64,000 nucleotides of DNA from Zanthoxylum bungeanum (lineage: Eukaryota > Streptophyta > Magnoliopsida > Sapindales > Rutaceae), in contig SKCR01021095.1 in assembly GCA_019454045.1 (NCBI GenBank), positions 1-64,000 of the forward strand, given 5' to 3'. Shown piece by piece: positions 31,032 to 43,593 of this stretch (the stretch's first letter is position 1; each line of letters opens with the position of its first letter). Below the pieces are notes generated by a model, which was not told where the DNA came from, made no database searches, and saw only the letters and a list, made by a program, of their open reading frames with translations. A program made the translations under genes and the position numbers.

Positions 31032-31852
31032 CTCGCCCCTTGGGACTCATCCCCAAACTGATACTGATGTGGGCCTCAGCCTTGGGAATCATCCCCCAAA
31101 CTGATACTAATGTAGGCCTCGACCCTGGGACTCATCCCCAAACTGATGCTGATGTGGGCCTCGGCCCTAACTGATACTGACATGGGCCTCGCCCCCAGAC
31201 TAATACTGATATTGGCCTCGCCCCAAGCTGATACTGATGTGGGCCTCGCCCCCAGATTGATACTGATATGGGTCTCGCCCCAACTGATACTGATATGGGT
31301 CTCGCCCGAAACTGATACTAATGTGGGCCTCACCCTCGACTGGTACTGATATGGGCCTCGCCCCCAGACTGATACTGATGTGGGCCTTACCCCCAACTGA
31401 TACCGATATGGGCCTCGCCCCCAGACTGATACTGCTGATATGGGCCTCGCCCCCAGACTGATACTGATATGGGCCTCGCCCCCAGACTGATACTGATATG
31501 GGCCTTGCCTCCAACTAATACTGATATGGGCCTCGCCCCCAGACTGATACTGATATGGGCCTTGCCCCAAACTGATACTGATGTGGGCCTCGCCCCCAAC
31601 TGATACTGATATGGGCCTCGCCCCAAACTGATACTGATGTGGGCCTCGCCCCAAACTGATACTGATGTGGGCCTCGCCCCCAACTGATACTGATGTGGGC
31701 CCCACCCCCAACTGATACTGAGATGGTCCTCGCCCCCAACTGATACTGTTCTGGGCCTTGCCCCCAGACTGGTACTGATAGGGGCCTCACCCCCAGACTG
31801 ATACTGATGTGGGCCTCGCCCCCAGACTGATACTGATATGGGCCTCGCCCCC
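31032..31852 (-). repeat. 28/29-bp minisatellite, right arm, block 2
   Basis: About 28 units form a near-copy of block 1, including its degenerate end units (ctcagccttgggaatcatcc). The two blocks are separated by a 190-base unique segment that also follows block 2. Confidence 0.88.
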
Positions 31853-33210
31853 TGTGATTCATTCCTGAAGACTGCTGACATTGTACTGTTGCTGCTTCTG
31901 GTTGGCTTGTATTTGACGCTTTCTCTTTTTTTCCTCGGAAACATGTTATTACAAAACAGAACAAACACGAAAAGGAATGCATGATACGTTACGTGTATAC
32001 ATGCATGCATGAATGAGTTTCCTATCCCGTTGGGTTAGGTCTTTTGCCGGTACTCTTGGTGGCTGCTTTGTCTTTTGACAAGTCTGTCATCTTCCCTAAC
32101 CAACGGGTATCTATGATGGCTTTCAAGACAAAAAGGGGGTTAACATGGTGCATGTATGCATGAGGTGCATGTGATGCATGAGATGCATGCGATACAAGAA
32201 ATATATCAACTCATTAAAATTTTCACAGAAATCAGTCCATCATCATTTAGAAGCTTTTGGGCTAACTTTCATAGGAGTGAACTCATACCAGTTTAAATGC
32301 CCAACAAGTTCACATCTCATGGCAAGAAGTCCAACTATATCCAAATGATAACGTTCCTAAACACAAACATATAATGGCCCATTGGCGTTTTAGAAGCTTT
32401 TGGCCCAATCATCATAAGATACGTTCTTGTCCCAGTTTAAATGGCCCAACAAGCCCATACCTCATGACAAAAGGTCCGATGGATCCAAATGACAATGTTC
32501 CCAAACACAAGCATATAATAGATAATCCAGTCATAAAGCAATAATTTCTACAGAGCGGCCCATCGACATTTCAGAAGCTTTTGGCCCAATTGCCATAGGA
32601 TACGAACTCGTCCCAGTTTAAATGGCCCAAAAGGTTAACATTTCTGACAAGAAGTCCAACTGCATCAAAATGAGGATGGCCCACAAACACAAGGAAATAG
32701 TTGCTATAGGTCATACAACCCCGGTCTACATGTGGGTTCGCAAGAGTGTAGACAAAGGCTCTCACCGGCGAAGGATGGCCCACAACTAGGTCCTCCCCAC
32801 TCAAGGGTTCGAGCGACCAAGTGAGCACACCTTTTTTTATACACTAAGGTACGTGCCAACGAGCTATGGTGTGTGACAGACTGTCAAATGGAATTCCCAT
32901 TGTAGATTCCCCAGAGGGAGGGTGGAGCGAGGCTCACTTAAATACCCAAGCCTCTTAGGCTCTTATCGCTTGGTGTCAAGAATAAGAACGAGTCCTCCAA
33001 ATTAGTCCATTACAATAGGCTACGAGTAGATGGCTATATAGGTGCCTTCACAACTTTTCCTTCTAGAAAGGTAGTGAGTGAAGGAAGACACCAAACCATT
33101 ACCTAGCCTCAAAATGCCTTTTATTAAACCCCTTTTAACTCACAGTAGACACAGTTAATTAAAGCACAAATCATAATATTACAAGACATTATTTCGGGGC
33201 CGATTCTCTA

Positions 33211-33228
33211 TCCCCAGTGGAGTCACCA
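33211..33228 (-). promoter_or_regulatory. Tat/Ogre-type PBS, right arm
   Basis: On the minus strand it reads TGGTGACTCCACTGGGGA, one transition from the left arm PBS. It lies three bases beyond the LTR end that starts at 33232. Confidence 0.75.
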
Positions 33229-33231
33229 GAC

Positions 33232-34115
33232 TGTGGGACACAAAAACTGGGCGACGCATGCTGTCCCGGGCTTGCGGCCCGGTTGGGAGTACAGAGTAGC
33301 CCGCGGGGGACTAAACTGGAGAATAATGGAGTCGCCACCCGGTGTGAACCGGGAAAATGATTTACGGCCGCACTCACCCCTCGCAAGGGAAGATCTCAAA
33401 CCGTTGGGTTCGGAATGGTCCCTTACTTATGTCACTTGTAATAAAATAATTTGTGCAATAATCTAACCAAGCCTAAGCAACATATTTCCAAGGAAAATTT
33501 TACTCCTAAGTTCGCATGCATAAAATAAACCATTATAACGACAATATCATACAATAATCTCATGGCATACCTCAATTATATAATGTGGAAAATAAAGAAC
33601 AAAACTAAAAATAATGTGAATTCCCAACGCGAAATAAATGACTAATCATGCTTGAAAATGAACAACTAAATGGGCTAAATCATGCTTAAGAACCAAGTAG
33701 CGAATATTAAACAAATCAAAACAACAAAAACAAATATGCGTCGTTTACTCAAGTGGTACGTGGAGTTGTATCCCGAGTACAGATCATACTACCGTCCATT
33801 CGGAATCGTCCATCCTATCTACCACGAGAGGCGACACATTTTTCATTTTATCCAAGGGCCACAATCATGCATTATTCTATAATACTTACATTTTCATCTA
33901 CTCAAGGGCCACAACATGCATTTTAACATAATAATCATGCGAACAATACTCAATAAATAATAAAAATAAAACTGAAATGAGTGTGAAAAAGACCCTCAGG
34001 TCTAACATTTTTTGCCGACTTTCGGACTTGCATTTCACGGAGATCGGAAAGGTAAAGCTCCTCAACTTCTCCGGTTCACTGGTTTAGCGTATTAGCTTGC
34101 TGTTTTGCTGTTTTT
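33232..34115 (-). repeat. LARD LTR, 3' half, minus orientation (right copy)
   Basis: It is a direct repeat of 23400-24290 with few differences. It includes the internal PBS-like string at 33337-33327. On its right it joins a short plus-oriented piece of internal 3' end. Confidence 0.75.
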
Positions 34116-34330
34116 TTGCTCCTCAAGTCAAGTGGCAGCTAGCGAGCCAGGTAAGTAAGAATGCATTGAATAACTTTGATAGGATTGTCACTGTTACACA
34201 TTACACAAGTCCCATCAAAGTGGGGGCGACTGTAGGCACTGCATTTTTGCATGTAAGACCCGATGATGAGTCTCATTTGGAGGCACTACCTTTTAAGTCG
34301 TGAGAGCCGCGGGAAACAGACGTCGGAATG
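34116..34330 (+). repeat. Inverted insert: internal 3' end, polypurine tract and LTR tip
   Basis: About 115 bases of internal 3' end (aagtcaagtggcagctagcg, polypurine tract 34214-34230) and the first 100 bases of LTR lie in plus orientation between two minus-oriented LTR halves. Confidence 0.72.
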
Positions 34331-35992
34331 GAATCGGTATTTTGTTTAGCGTCTTAGCTCACTGTTTCGCTGGTTTGGTCGCTGTTTTCACTCAGTTTTG
34401 CTGCTGTTTTATTGCTGATTTTCGGTCACTGTGTTTGATTTATTAGGCCACTGTTTAGCTGTGTGTGAGGGCTGTTATGGAGACAGTTTAGGGGGCTGTT
34501 TCGGGGGTTTTATTTGTGGCAGTTTCAGGCTTATTTCAGGGAGGTTATGTGGCTGTATGTGAGGTAGTTTGGGAGGTGTTTTCGGTGTTAGGGGCTTGTG
34601 AGTGAAGGCTATGCGTGAAGATGGCTTTGTTTGTTATGTTCAGCGGGTGTTAAGGAGGGCTGTGGCTTGCTTTCTGTTTGGGCTACGTGAATGGCTGCTT
34701 AGGGTTTCATGCATGACGAGGGCCATTTTGGGTACGTGAGGGCTGTAGTTGGTCGGTGTGGAGAGAGATAAGGAGAGAGGGCTGCTATGCGTGTGTGTTG
34801 GAGGTGGTTAAGGTGCGTGAACTGTAGTGCACTGGTAGTGTGAGGGGTCGTTATTTTGGCGTGAAGGAGGATAATGGCGTGAAGGTTAGCGGCGTTATGT
34901 GAGCTGAGGCAGTGGATCCGTGAAGGGCTCTAGGGGGCGTGAATGATCTAGTACGTGAGCTTAGGGCGTAAGTCAGCTAGGGTAAATTGGAGGTTATTGT
35001 GGCAGTGAGATAATGAAATGTTGGCTAGGTTTAAGGGGCTGTTCTTGTTTGCTTTTGTTGTGTCGGTTGAGGGCTTAGTGAGTATGTAGGCTACGTGGAG
35101 TGTAGGGTCTGGCTTAGTCAATTAAAGGGCTGATTGAAGGGTTGTCGCGGCTTGGTTTTGTGCCTCTGTTTGCATGGAGGGCTGAGGTTTTGTAAGGCTT
35201 TGTGAGGGGGTGAGTGCTAGGTGGCCGTGAAAGCTACGTGTTTAGCTGTGTCTAGGGTTTACTTTGGCCACTGCCGTGTGTGTTTTTGAGAGAGGAGAGC
35301 TGCACGAGAGCTTAGTGGTTTTGCCGTGTTCTAGGGTTTATTATTTTTCTGTTTTTGTTGGCTTTTTTGCCGTGAGAGAGGAGGAGGATTAGGGTTGGGA
35401 ATGTGTTATTTTTATAGTGAGAAGCTAAGGTTTGCATGGATTTGAATAGGAAGGAGACCAATTAGTGTCACACAAGGAAAATCAATTATTTGATTGGGGG
35501 ACAAATTTTGGTGAATTATGAAGGTTGAATATTTGATTGGTGTTAATTAGGCATTTAATTTGTTAATTAGGTGAGTAAATATTTTAAATTGGTGAATGAT
35601 TTATTAAATTAGGAAGTGATTTATTTTAATTTTGGTAATGATTATATTTTATGTCTTATTTAATTTGGTATATCAATTAATTAATATTTTATTTAGTTAA
35701 TGTTTAATTTAATTTAGATTTATTTTAATTGGTTTAATTTAATTGTGACATGCATTTTAAATGTTTTAATTTATTTATTGGATTGGGCTTGGTGTAGTTT
35801 TGGGGAAAGGCTAAGGGTGTATATTTTAAAACAAGGTCCAACAAGCGAACCCGAAGCAAATCAAGCGAACTAAAATCCAACAAAACCCCGATTCCATTCC
35901 GACGTCCGTTTCCCGCGGCTCTCGCGACTTAAAAGGTAGTGCCTCCAAATGAGACTCATCAGGGTTTTACATGCAAAAATGCAGTGCCAACA
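34331..35992 (-). repeat. LARD LTR, 5' half, minus orientation
   Basis: Read leftwards from 35992 it starts TGTTGGCACTGC and runs through U3, a TATA box (35416-35409) and the transcribed part. With 33232-34115 it would form one LTR of about 2.5 kb if the 34116-34330 insert were absent. It ends at the copia protease junction. Confidence 0.76.
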
Positions 35993-36546
35993 TCTATACT
36001 TTTGTTTAGAAACACTGTGTGTTTTATGTATAAAAATGATATGGAAATTTGCACTGCTGATGTAAATAATGGTCTATATATTTTGAATATGAATCAATCT
36101 CAAACATATTCTGTAACAAACAAAAGGCTAAAGTAAGTAACAAAGATGAAACTTATATGTGGCATTGTCGTCTGAGACACATAAACAAGACACGTATATC
36201 CACACTTTCGAAGAGAGTGGGTACTTGGAAGGATTTGATCCAAATTATTATGACGTCTGCGAATCTTTTTTATTAGGCAAGATGCTTAAATCACATTTTA
36301 GCGGTAAATGTGCACGTGCCACCGAACTGATAGCCATCGTTCATAGTGACGTTTGTGGGCCCATGTCTAGCCAGGCTAGAGGTGGATATGAATACTTCGT
36401 AACCTTTACGAATGATGCATCGCGTTATGGTTATGTGTATCTTATGAGACACAAGTCGGAAACTTTTGAGGAATTCAAAGAGTTTCGACACGAAGTAGAA
36501 AAATAGACCGAAAAAACTATTAAGACATTACGGTCGGACCGTGGTG
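35993..36546 (+). pseudogene. Copia protease end, pre-integrase and integrase core
   Basis: This continues the protease interrupted at 23399, with RNTVCFMYKNDMEICTADVN and NGLYILNMNQSQTYS. The pre-integrase segment follows (YYDVCESFLLGKMLKSHFSG), then the integrase core with HSDVCGPM (first catalytic Asp), FTNDASRYGYVYL (second Asp region) and RSDRGGE ending in a stop. Frames change near 36137-36158 and at 36505. Confidence 0.84.
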
Positions 36547-37149
36547 GCGAATAGTTGAGCAATGAGTTTCTTGATTACTTGAAAGAATATGGTATTCTTT
36601 TACGTGGACTCCTCCTGGAACACCGCAATTAACAGTGTGTCCGAACGGAGAAACCGAACTTTGTTAGACAAGGTGAGGTCTATGATGAGTCACACAAAGC
36701 TACATATTTCCTTCTGGGATATGCATTGAACAGTGCAATACTTATTTTGAATAAGGTTCCGTCAAAGTCTGTTCAACAGCTCCGTATGAAATATTGACAG
36801 GAAAGAAACCAGGTTTCTCATTCCTGAAGATTTGGAGTTGCTGGGCATACGTCAAACATTTGGAAGGTACCAAACTTGAACCCAAATCGGATAAATGCCT
36901 ATTTGTAGGATATCCTAGGGAAACCAAAGGATATTACTTCTATAACCACAAAATAACAAAGTATTTGTTGCTCTACATGCGGTTTTCCTTGAGAAGGAAT
37001 TCCTAAATGCAGTGATAAGTGGGTGGAAAATAGAACTCGATGAAAATCAGAGTGATACTATTCCTGGCACAGAATCGTTAACGAAACATGAACAGTCCAT
37101 CAGGGATGAGACTATACCACAATCTTAGAATACACAAGGACCGCGTAGG
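36547..37149 (+). pseudogene. Copia integrase distal part
   Basis: Fragments include YEILTGKKPGFSFLKIWSC, AYVKHLEGTKLEPKSDKCL and FVGYPRETKGYYFYN, the conserved C-terminal region of copia integrase. A segment encoding the GTPQLNGVSERRN-type stretch is present but broken near 36600-36660. One open piece runs 36794-37006. Confidence 0.78.
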
Positions 37150-38279
37150 TCGGAGAGAGTCAGAAAACAACCTGAGAGGTATGGGTTTCTGATCTCACCT
37201 CATGTGGATATTAATCTTATTGAGGAAGACGAGCCGGCTACGTATGAGGAAGCGATACAAGGTATCGACTCCGGTTTATGGCAAGATGCCATGAATTCCG
37301 AAATGGATTTCATGTACACCATCCAAGTTTGGACACTGGTTGATGCACCAGAAGGCGTAAAACCTATTGGTTGCAAATGAGTCTTCAAGAAGAAGACTGA
37401 CATAAATGGCAACGTATAAACATACAAAGCTAGGCTTGTAGTGAAAGGGTATCATCAACGACATGGTGTCGATTACGATGAAACTTTTTCACCTGTTTCC
37501 ATGATTAAATCCATTAGGATAATGCTTGCTATTGCTACATATTTTGATTACGAGATATGGCAGATGGACGTCAAAACCGCTTTCCTTAACGGAAACATTT
37601 TGAAGGATGTTTATATGCAACAACCTGACAGTTTTGTCGTACCAAAACTTGCAAACAAGGTTGTAAGTTAAATCGATCCATTTATGGATTGAAGCAAGCA
37701 TCGCGTTATTGGAACCAACGTTTTGATGAGATCATAAAAGAATATGATTTCGTTCAAAATGAGGATGATCCTTGTGTATATAAGAAGGTTAGTGGGAGCA
37801 CAATGACATTAATTGTCCTTTACGTTGATGATGTATTGCTTATTGGCAATGACATTCCCATGTTAACATCTGGGAAAGCTTGACTTTCATTAAAATTCTC
37901 CATGAAGGATCTGGGAGAAGCAGCCTTTATTCTAGGAATAAAGATCTACCACGATAGATCTAGAAAGCTGCTTGGACTCTCCCAGAGCACGTACATTGAA
38001 AAAGTGTTGAAGAGATTCAACATGGGTCAGTCCAAGAGGGGACTGTTGCCAGTGTCACATGGCGTCACTCTATCTAAGGACATGTGTCATAAAACTCAAG
38101 ATGAGAGAGACAACATGAGTCGGATACCGTTCGCCTCTGCAGTCGGATCGATCATGTATGCCATGATATGTACGCGACCTGATGTCTCGTATGCTTTGAG
38201 CATGTGTAGTCGCTATCAAGCTGATCCAGGTGATAGTCACTGGATGACGGTTAAGAATATCCTTAATTATCTTAGATGA
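37150..38279 (+). pseudogene. Copia reverse transcriptase
   Basis: The RT domain shows MDFMYTIQVWTLVDAPEG, ARLVVKGYHQRHGVDYDETF, FSPVSMIKSIRIMLAIA and QMDVKTAFLNG (first catalytic Asp). Then come MKQASRYWNQRFDE, LYVDDVLLIGND (the YVDD catalytic motif) and DLGEAAFILGIKI to RPDVSYALSMCSRYQ. Stops lie near 37380, 37420, 37670 and 37882, with frame changes between the segments 37441-37671, 37689-37883 and 37902-38279. It is the best preserved copia RT in the window, but inactive. Confidence 0.88.
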
Positions 38280-38806
38280 ACTTAGGATGCTTTCTTAATC
38301 AATGGAGATAGAGAACATGAGGTAACTGAGTTTACCGATGCAAGTTTCCAAACCGATAAAGTCGACTGCAAGTCGCAATCCGGGTACATATTTTGATTGA
38401 ATAACGGAGCAATGAGTTGGAAATTTTCCAAGCAAGAGACTGTTGCTGATTCAACAACAGAAGCATAGTATATTGCTGCAGCTGAAGCATCAAAAGAGGC
38501 AGTTTGGATCCGTAAATTCCAAATTGGATTAGGAATAGTTCCATTAGCAGCTGATCCCATTCCATTGTATTGTGACAATAACGGGGCTATATCGCAGGTT
38601 AAGAAACCGCGGTCTCATCAACGATCCAAACATGTTCTTCGACGTTTCCATCTGATTCGTGAGATCATACATCGTGGCGATGTGAAGATCGAGAAGGTCG
38701 CATCAGAGGACAACATTGCAGATCCGCTGACAAAAGCTATTCCTCAGCAAAAGTTTGAGCGACATGTACATAGTTCAGGTATTAGATGCTTGAGTGACTG
38801 GCTATA
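38280..38806 (+). pseudogene. Copia RNase H
   Basis: The fragment has the RNase H core: FTDASFQTDKVD, SGYIF, the ADSTTEA-YIAAAEA segment with a stop in it, PLYCDNNGAI, HVLRRFHLIREII, DNIADPLTKAIP. RNase H degrades the RNA template during cDNA synthesis. The last 80 codons (38565-38806) are open and end with the natural stop 15 bases before the LTR. Confidence 0.86.
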
Positions 38807-38809
38807 GGC

Positions 38810-38821
38810 CAAGTGGGAGAT
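38810..38821 (+). promoter_or_regulatory. Copia polypurine tract
   Basis: The string aagtgggagatt directly precedes the LTR start. The same tract precedes the LTR at 20345. Confidence 0.78.
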
Positions 38822-39588
38822 TGTTATACAATTATGACCCATAGCGTCACTATTTGTAAAAGACATTGTGGTTTTTGTACAAATTAACTATGTAACAATG
38901 GAAATTGTATTTTATCATTTTGTAATTTGATTACTTGGATATATAAATGATAAAAGTCCTTATGATTAGTTTCAGATTATAATATGAGACAATATATATC
39001 CATAAAGGTTTAATCATAAATATCTCTAGTCAAGTATTATCGATACTGGACATCGATAATGCGGAATAGACTAGTATTGCACTTGTGCGTGTTATGGAAG
39101 CGTAACGATATAGTTCTCATATATTTAAGTATTGGATACTTATGCAAGTGTGATATGAGGTTGTGTTTACCGATGGTACGGAAACAACTTCACTCTGGAT
39201 AGACCCCGCGAAATCTCATTGGTAGTATGACTATGTGTCTATGGGAATCCGCATCAAGGTAGGTGTATTTGGTCTTAACCTGAGACTTGTATCGCTAGTA
39301 CTTGCGACAATCATTAAGCTTTGGTTTTGGTCGTCCAGGACTTTAATAAGTTATGTGTACGCTTCTTCTGGGTTTATTGATAATCGTAGTATATTGGGTG
39401 TGATGTCAAGATGGAAGTATTACTTCAGTCATGTGGAGATGATGATCACGCATGGATACAGAACTGGTACTCTAAATTGGTTGCAACCATCAGGATAATA
39501 TGACAAGGTCATGATTATCCGATTAAAGATACTAGTTTCTTGTAATCCGATATATGCTTCGTATGGGGTAGACACTATTCCAGCCCCA
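38822..39588 (+). repeat. Copia 3' LTR, left part
   Basis: It starts TGTTATACAATTATGACCC. It is interrupted at 39588 by an oppositely oriented solo LTR with target duplication CCCCA, and resumes at 41615. Confidence 0.88.
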
Positions 39589-41609
39589 TGTTGGTTTTAG
39601 CTAAGGTCCCAAGATCATAAACAAGCATGAAATAAGTGCGAATACAAATCAACGAAGTTGCGGAATACTCACATCGATTGGTTGAGCGACGCGGAGGCAA
39701 CAAAATCAAATTTTCTTCTCCCTTTACTGGTTCAGCAGTGGGCTGTGCGCAGCTCACTGGTTCGGCTTGGCTTTGGTCCTTCGTCAAGCTCCAAGCTTCG
39801 TCGAATGGTTCCCGGCTCATAGGTGGACATCCCTATCACCTTCACATGTCTCGTAGTGTGCTAGCACTTGCAATTTTTTCCACAAAAATCCAACTCTTGG
39901 CTTCCCTTGCTCACAGTGTCTGGGCATAAACCAGTAGCATGAACTGCCCTTGTGGGCGTGAAGAGAAAGGAGGGAAAAGAGAGAAGAGATTGTGTGTTGA
40001 ATTTTGCCTAAAGTATATATAATACACTTTTGTTCATTTCAAATGCATTGGGAATGAATTTGGCATTCCACAAGTCAAGCAATAAATGCTTGCCATCAAC
40101 TCACATCACTCAATCCATCAAGTTGTCAAGTCACATCACTCAAAGTGACTAATGATTTGACGCTTGATGCGACTAGCGATTTGACGCTTGATTTGACTTA
40201 CGTGCCGCATTCGAATTAAAATGCGAATGAGCTTGCAAATAATCTCGGGCTCGGGTTCGCTAATTCTAAATTAATAAATTTTCCATTGCGTCGTAATTAA
40301 ATGATTACGCCTAGAGAAATCACTATTCACGCCGCTAACGAATTAATTCTAAATTAATTCGTTCGCCCGAATTAAAATCTAATTTTAATTCCGCGTCGAA
40401 ATCCAATTTCATTTAATATATCAAATATATTAATTTCTCGATTAATTCCAAATTAACCGTTATCTCTCTTTTAAATGATATTTTATCCCAGATAAAATAT
40501 CTCCGTAATTAATCCCAGATTAATTTTCTCTCTCTTCTAATTAATCCCAGATTAATTAAGAGTGCGAGTCATACATCATCGGTGAATCTTTAGGAAGCGA
40601 CCCATGAGATCCCTGGATATGTTGGCAGTAAATTCGGTCGTCGGACTATCCGAACACGTAAGTACCTCGTACTACGTTTATACCGATTTACAAGACAAGG
40701 TTGGCCTCTAGCAAAGCGCCATGCCTACCCAATTCTCCGGAAATATCCTTACAGGAATAAAGGATCTGTATCAGGCGTAGTATACGTAGTATTGCGTATT
40801 TCTGTCCAGTATCGAATGATCACGTGCTAGGCCTGGGGCTGGAATTGTGTCTGTCCCGTACGAAGCACTTATCGGATGTCTGGTAACCAGTCTCTGTATC
40901 GGATAACTATGACATAGTCATATTATCCCGATGACTGCAGTACTTAAGAGAACTAGTACCGTATCCTACGTGACCATCATCTCCATATGACTGGAGTGAT
41001 ACTTCTGTCTTGACATCACACCCAACACACTACGATTCTCAATATACCCAGTATTGGCGTACACAGAACCTGTTAAAGCCCTGGACGACCGCAACCAAAG
41101 TATATTGATTGTTACAAGCATTAGCGGTGCAAGTCTCAGGTTAAGAACAAATACACCTACCCTGATTTCGGACTTCCATAGACACATAGTCATACTACCA
41201 ATGGAATTTCGAGGGGGTCTATCCAGAGCGAAGTTGTTTCCCGTACCATCGGTGAAATACAACCTCCTATTACACTTGCATGAGTATCTTATACCCAAAT
41301 ATATGAGAACTATGCCGTTGTGCCCTCACAACGCGCACAAGTGTAATACTAGTCTTTTACGTATTTATCGATGTCCAATCTCAATAATACTCTGACTAGG
41401 GATATTTAATGATTTATCCTTCGTAGATTGATACTGTCTCATATCATTCTCAATCCAGGAAAAAATCATAAGGAGCTCCTATCATTTATACATCTAGGTG
41501 ATCTAATCACAAATGATAAGAGTGCAATCTCCTTTGTCACATAGTTAATTTGTACAACAACACCATGATCTGTACAAATAGTGACGCTATGGATCATAAT
41601 TGTCCAACA
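39589..41609 (-). mobile_element. Solo copia family A LTR, minus orientation (2021 bp)
   Basis: Both termini are present: on the minus strand it starts TGTTGGACAATTATGATCC (41609) and ends AGCTAAAACCAACA (39589). Perfect 5-bp duplications CCCCA flank it (39584-39588 and 41610-41614). No internal sequence remains, so an inserted element was reduced to one LTR by unequal recombination. Confidence 0.93.
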
Positions 41610-42727
41610 CCCCAGGCATTGCATGTGACATCTGATACTGGATCGCAATATGCAATACTACGTATACTATGCCTGATACAGATTATTTATTCCATTAAGA
41701 ATATTTCTGGAGAATTGGATAGGCACGATGCTTTGCTAGAAGCCAACCATGTTTCATAAATCGGTAAAAATGTAGTACGAGGTACGTACGTGTTCAGATA
41801 GTCCGACGACCAGATTTACTGCCAACATATCCAGGGATCTCTTGGGTCACTTCCCGAAGATTCACTGATGATGTATGATTCAAGCATAATTAATCTGGGA
41901 TTAATTACAGAGAGATTTTATCTAGGATAAAATACTATTTGAAGAGAGAGAACGATTAATATAGAATTAATCGATAAAATAATATATTCGATATATTTAA
42001 CGAAATTTGATTTCGATGCAGAATTAAAATTAGATTTTAATTCTGGAAAACGAGTTAATTTAGAATTAATTCGCAAGCGACGTGAATAGTAATTTTGCTT
42101 GACATAATTATTTAATTAAATTTGATTTAATTACATCGCAACGGAAAATTCTTTAATTCGGAATTAACGAACTCGAGCCCGGGATGTGTCGCAGGCCCAC
42201 TCGGATTTTGAATCAAGTGGGGCCCACATGTCACATCACTTGTCACTTTAATTACTTTTGGTGATGGGTTTTGGTGAAAGAAATGATGATGACTTGTATT
42301 ACACATTTTGTGTGTAATGATTGAAATACTTTTACCAAACATTTGGTATATCTTTCATTTGATTTTTGAAATCAAATTCATTCACTCAATTTCACTCTCT
42401 CCCTTTCGGTTTTTTGAAGAAAAACACTCTCTCCATTTTCTTACTCTTGACCGAAACTAGGAGGAAGAAAAGATAAAATTTTGTTGCAAAATTTCTAAAG
42501 TTGCTAGCACATCAAGGAATCATCCAAGGTGATAGGGAAACCATCCCAATAGCTTGGAATCAAAGGACAAAGCTTGGAGCTTGGCCGAAAACTTGGAGGA
42601 GAAAATTTTGTTTTTGACACATCCTAAATCCGTTCATTGTAAGTATGCTTCCGCCATACTTCTTTATGTATTCAATTTATTTTTCATTGCTTATATGATC
42701 TTGGATAAGTCTTAGAGACTAACATTC
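41610..42727 (+). repeat. Copia 3' LTR, right part
   Basis: It continues the plus LTR after the solo LTR (ccccaggcattgcatgtgac). It runs to near the LTR end (catacttctttatgtattc) but the final CCAACA is not clear, and at about 42728 it switches to a minus-oriented LTR fragment. Confidence 0.82.
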
Positions 42728-43593
42728 ACCAGAAATATTCTTTAAGGAAAATATAATCTTTGTCAGGCGTAGTATACGTAGTATTGCGTATTGCGATCCA
42801 ATATCTGATGTCACATGCAAGGCATGGGGCTGGAATAGTGTCTGCCCCGTACGAAGCATATATCAGATCATAAGCAATTAGTCTATATAATCGGATAATC
42901 ATGACCTTGTCATATTATCCCGATAGTTGCAACATAATAGAAAACCAGTTCTGTATCCCTCCGTGATCATCATCTCTATATGACTGAAGTGATACTTCCG
43001 TCTTGACATCACACCCAATACACTACAATTCTCAATAAACCCAAAAGAGACTTACACATAACCTGTTAAAGTCTCGGATCACCAAAACCAAAGCGTATTG
43101 ATTATTGCAAGTACTAGCGATGCAAGTCTCAGGTTAAGCCCAAATACATCTACCCTGATGCGGATTCCCATAGACATATAGTCATATTACCAATGGGATT
43201 CTGCGGGGTCTATCCAGAGCGAAGCTGTTTCCATACCATCGGTGAACACAACCTCCTATCGCACTTGCATAAGTATCCAATACTTAAATATATGAGAACT
43301 ATGATGTTACGCTTCCATAACACGCACAAGTGCAATACTAGTCTATTCTGCATTATCAATGTCCAGTCTCGATAATACTACGACTAGGGATATTTAATGA
43401 TTAAATCTTTGTGGATTGATATTGTCTCTTATCTTATAATCCGAACTAATCATAAGGACTTTTATCATTTATATATATAAGTAATCTTATTACAAAATGA
43501 TAAAATGCAATTTCCATTGTCACGTAGTTAATTTGTACAAAAACCACAATGTCTTTTACAAATAGTGACGCTATGTGTCGTAATTGTCCAACA
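42728..43593 (-). repeat. Copia family A LTR fragment (5' part)
   Basis: On the minus strand it starts TGTTGGACAATTACGACAC (43593) and is truncated inside the LTR near 42728 (agaatatttctg). The intact terminus abuts RT sequence of a different copia, suggesting it inserted there. Confidence 0.85.

Larger units (their letters stand above)
29362..33231 (-). other. LARD internal region, right arm (inverted copy)
   Basis: This is the inverted counterpart of 24461-27598: polypurine tract (29362-29378), 40-bp minisatellite, 28/29-bp minisatellite, degenerate repeats and PBS (33228-33211). It is about 730 bases longer, mainly because a ~1.02-kb segment is tandemly duplicated (30841-31031 matches 31853-32045, with a minisatellite block in each copy). 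Confidence 0.8.
23400..35992. mobile_element. Non-coding LTR element (LARD-like, Tat-type PBS), rearranged into a large palindrome
   Basis: The insertion splits the copia protease exactly: gtgggtat precedes it and tatactttt follows it. Flanking bases are GGTAT (23395-23399) and TCTAT (35993-35997), a poor duplication with only the last three bases shared. The outer ends are LTR termini (TGTGGGACA left, TGCCAACA right), so overall it reads as a minus-strand element. Two internal regions (24461-27598 plus, 29362-33231 minus) face each other in inverted orientation. Each starts with TGGCGACTCCACTGGGGA, complementary to tRNA-Arg as in Ogre/Tat elements, and ends with AAAGTGGGGGCGAC. No gag or pol is recognisable, which fits a large non-autonomous derivative. 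Confidence 0.8.

Noticed and set aside
23400..35992. Perfect target-site duplication for the LARD insertion
   Set aside because: Flanks GGTAT and TCTAT share only three of five bases, so I do not claim a clean duplication despite the clean split of the copia protease.
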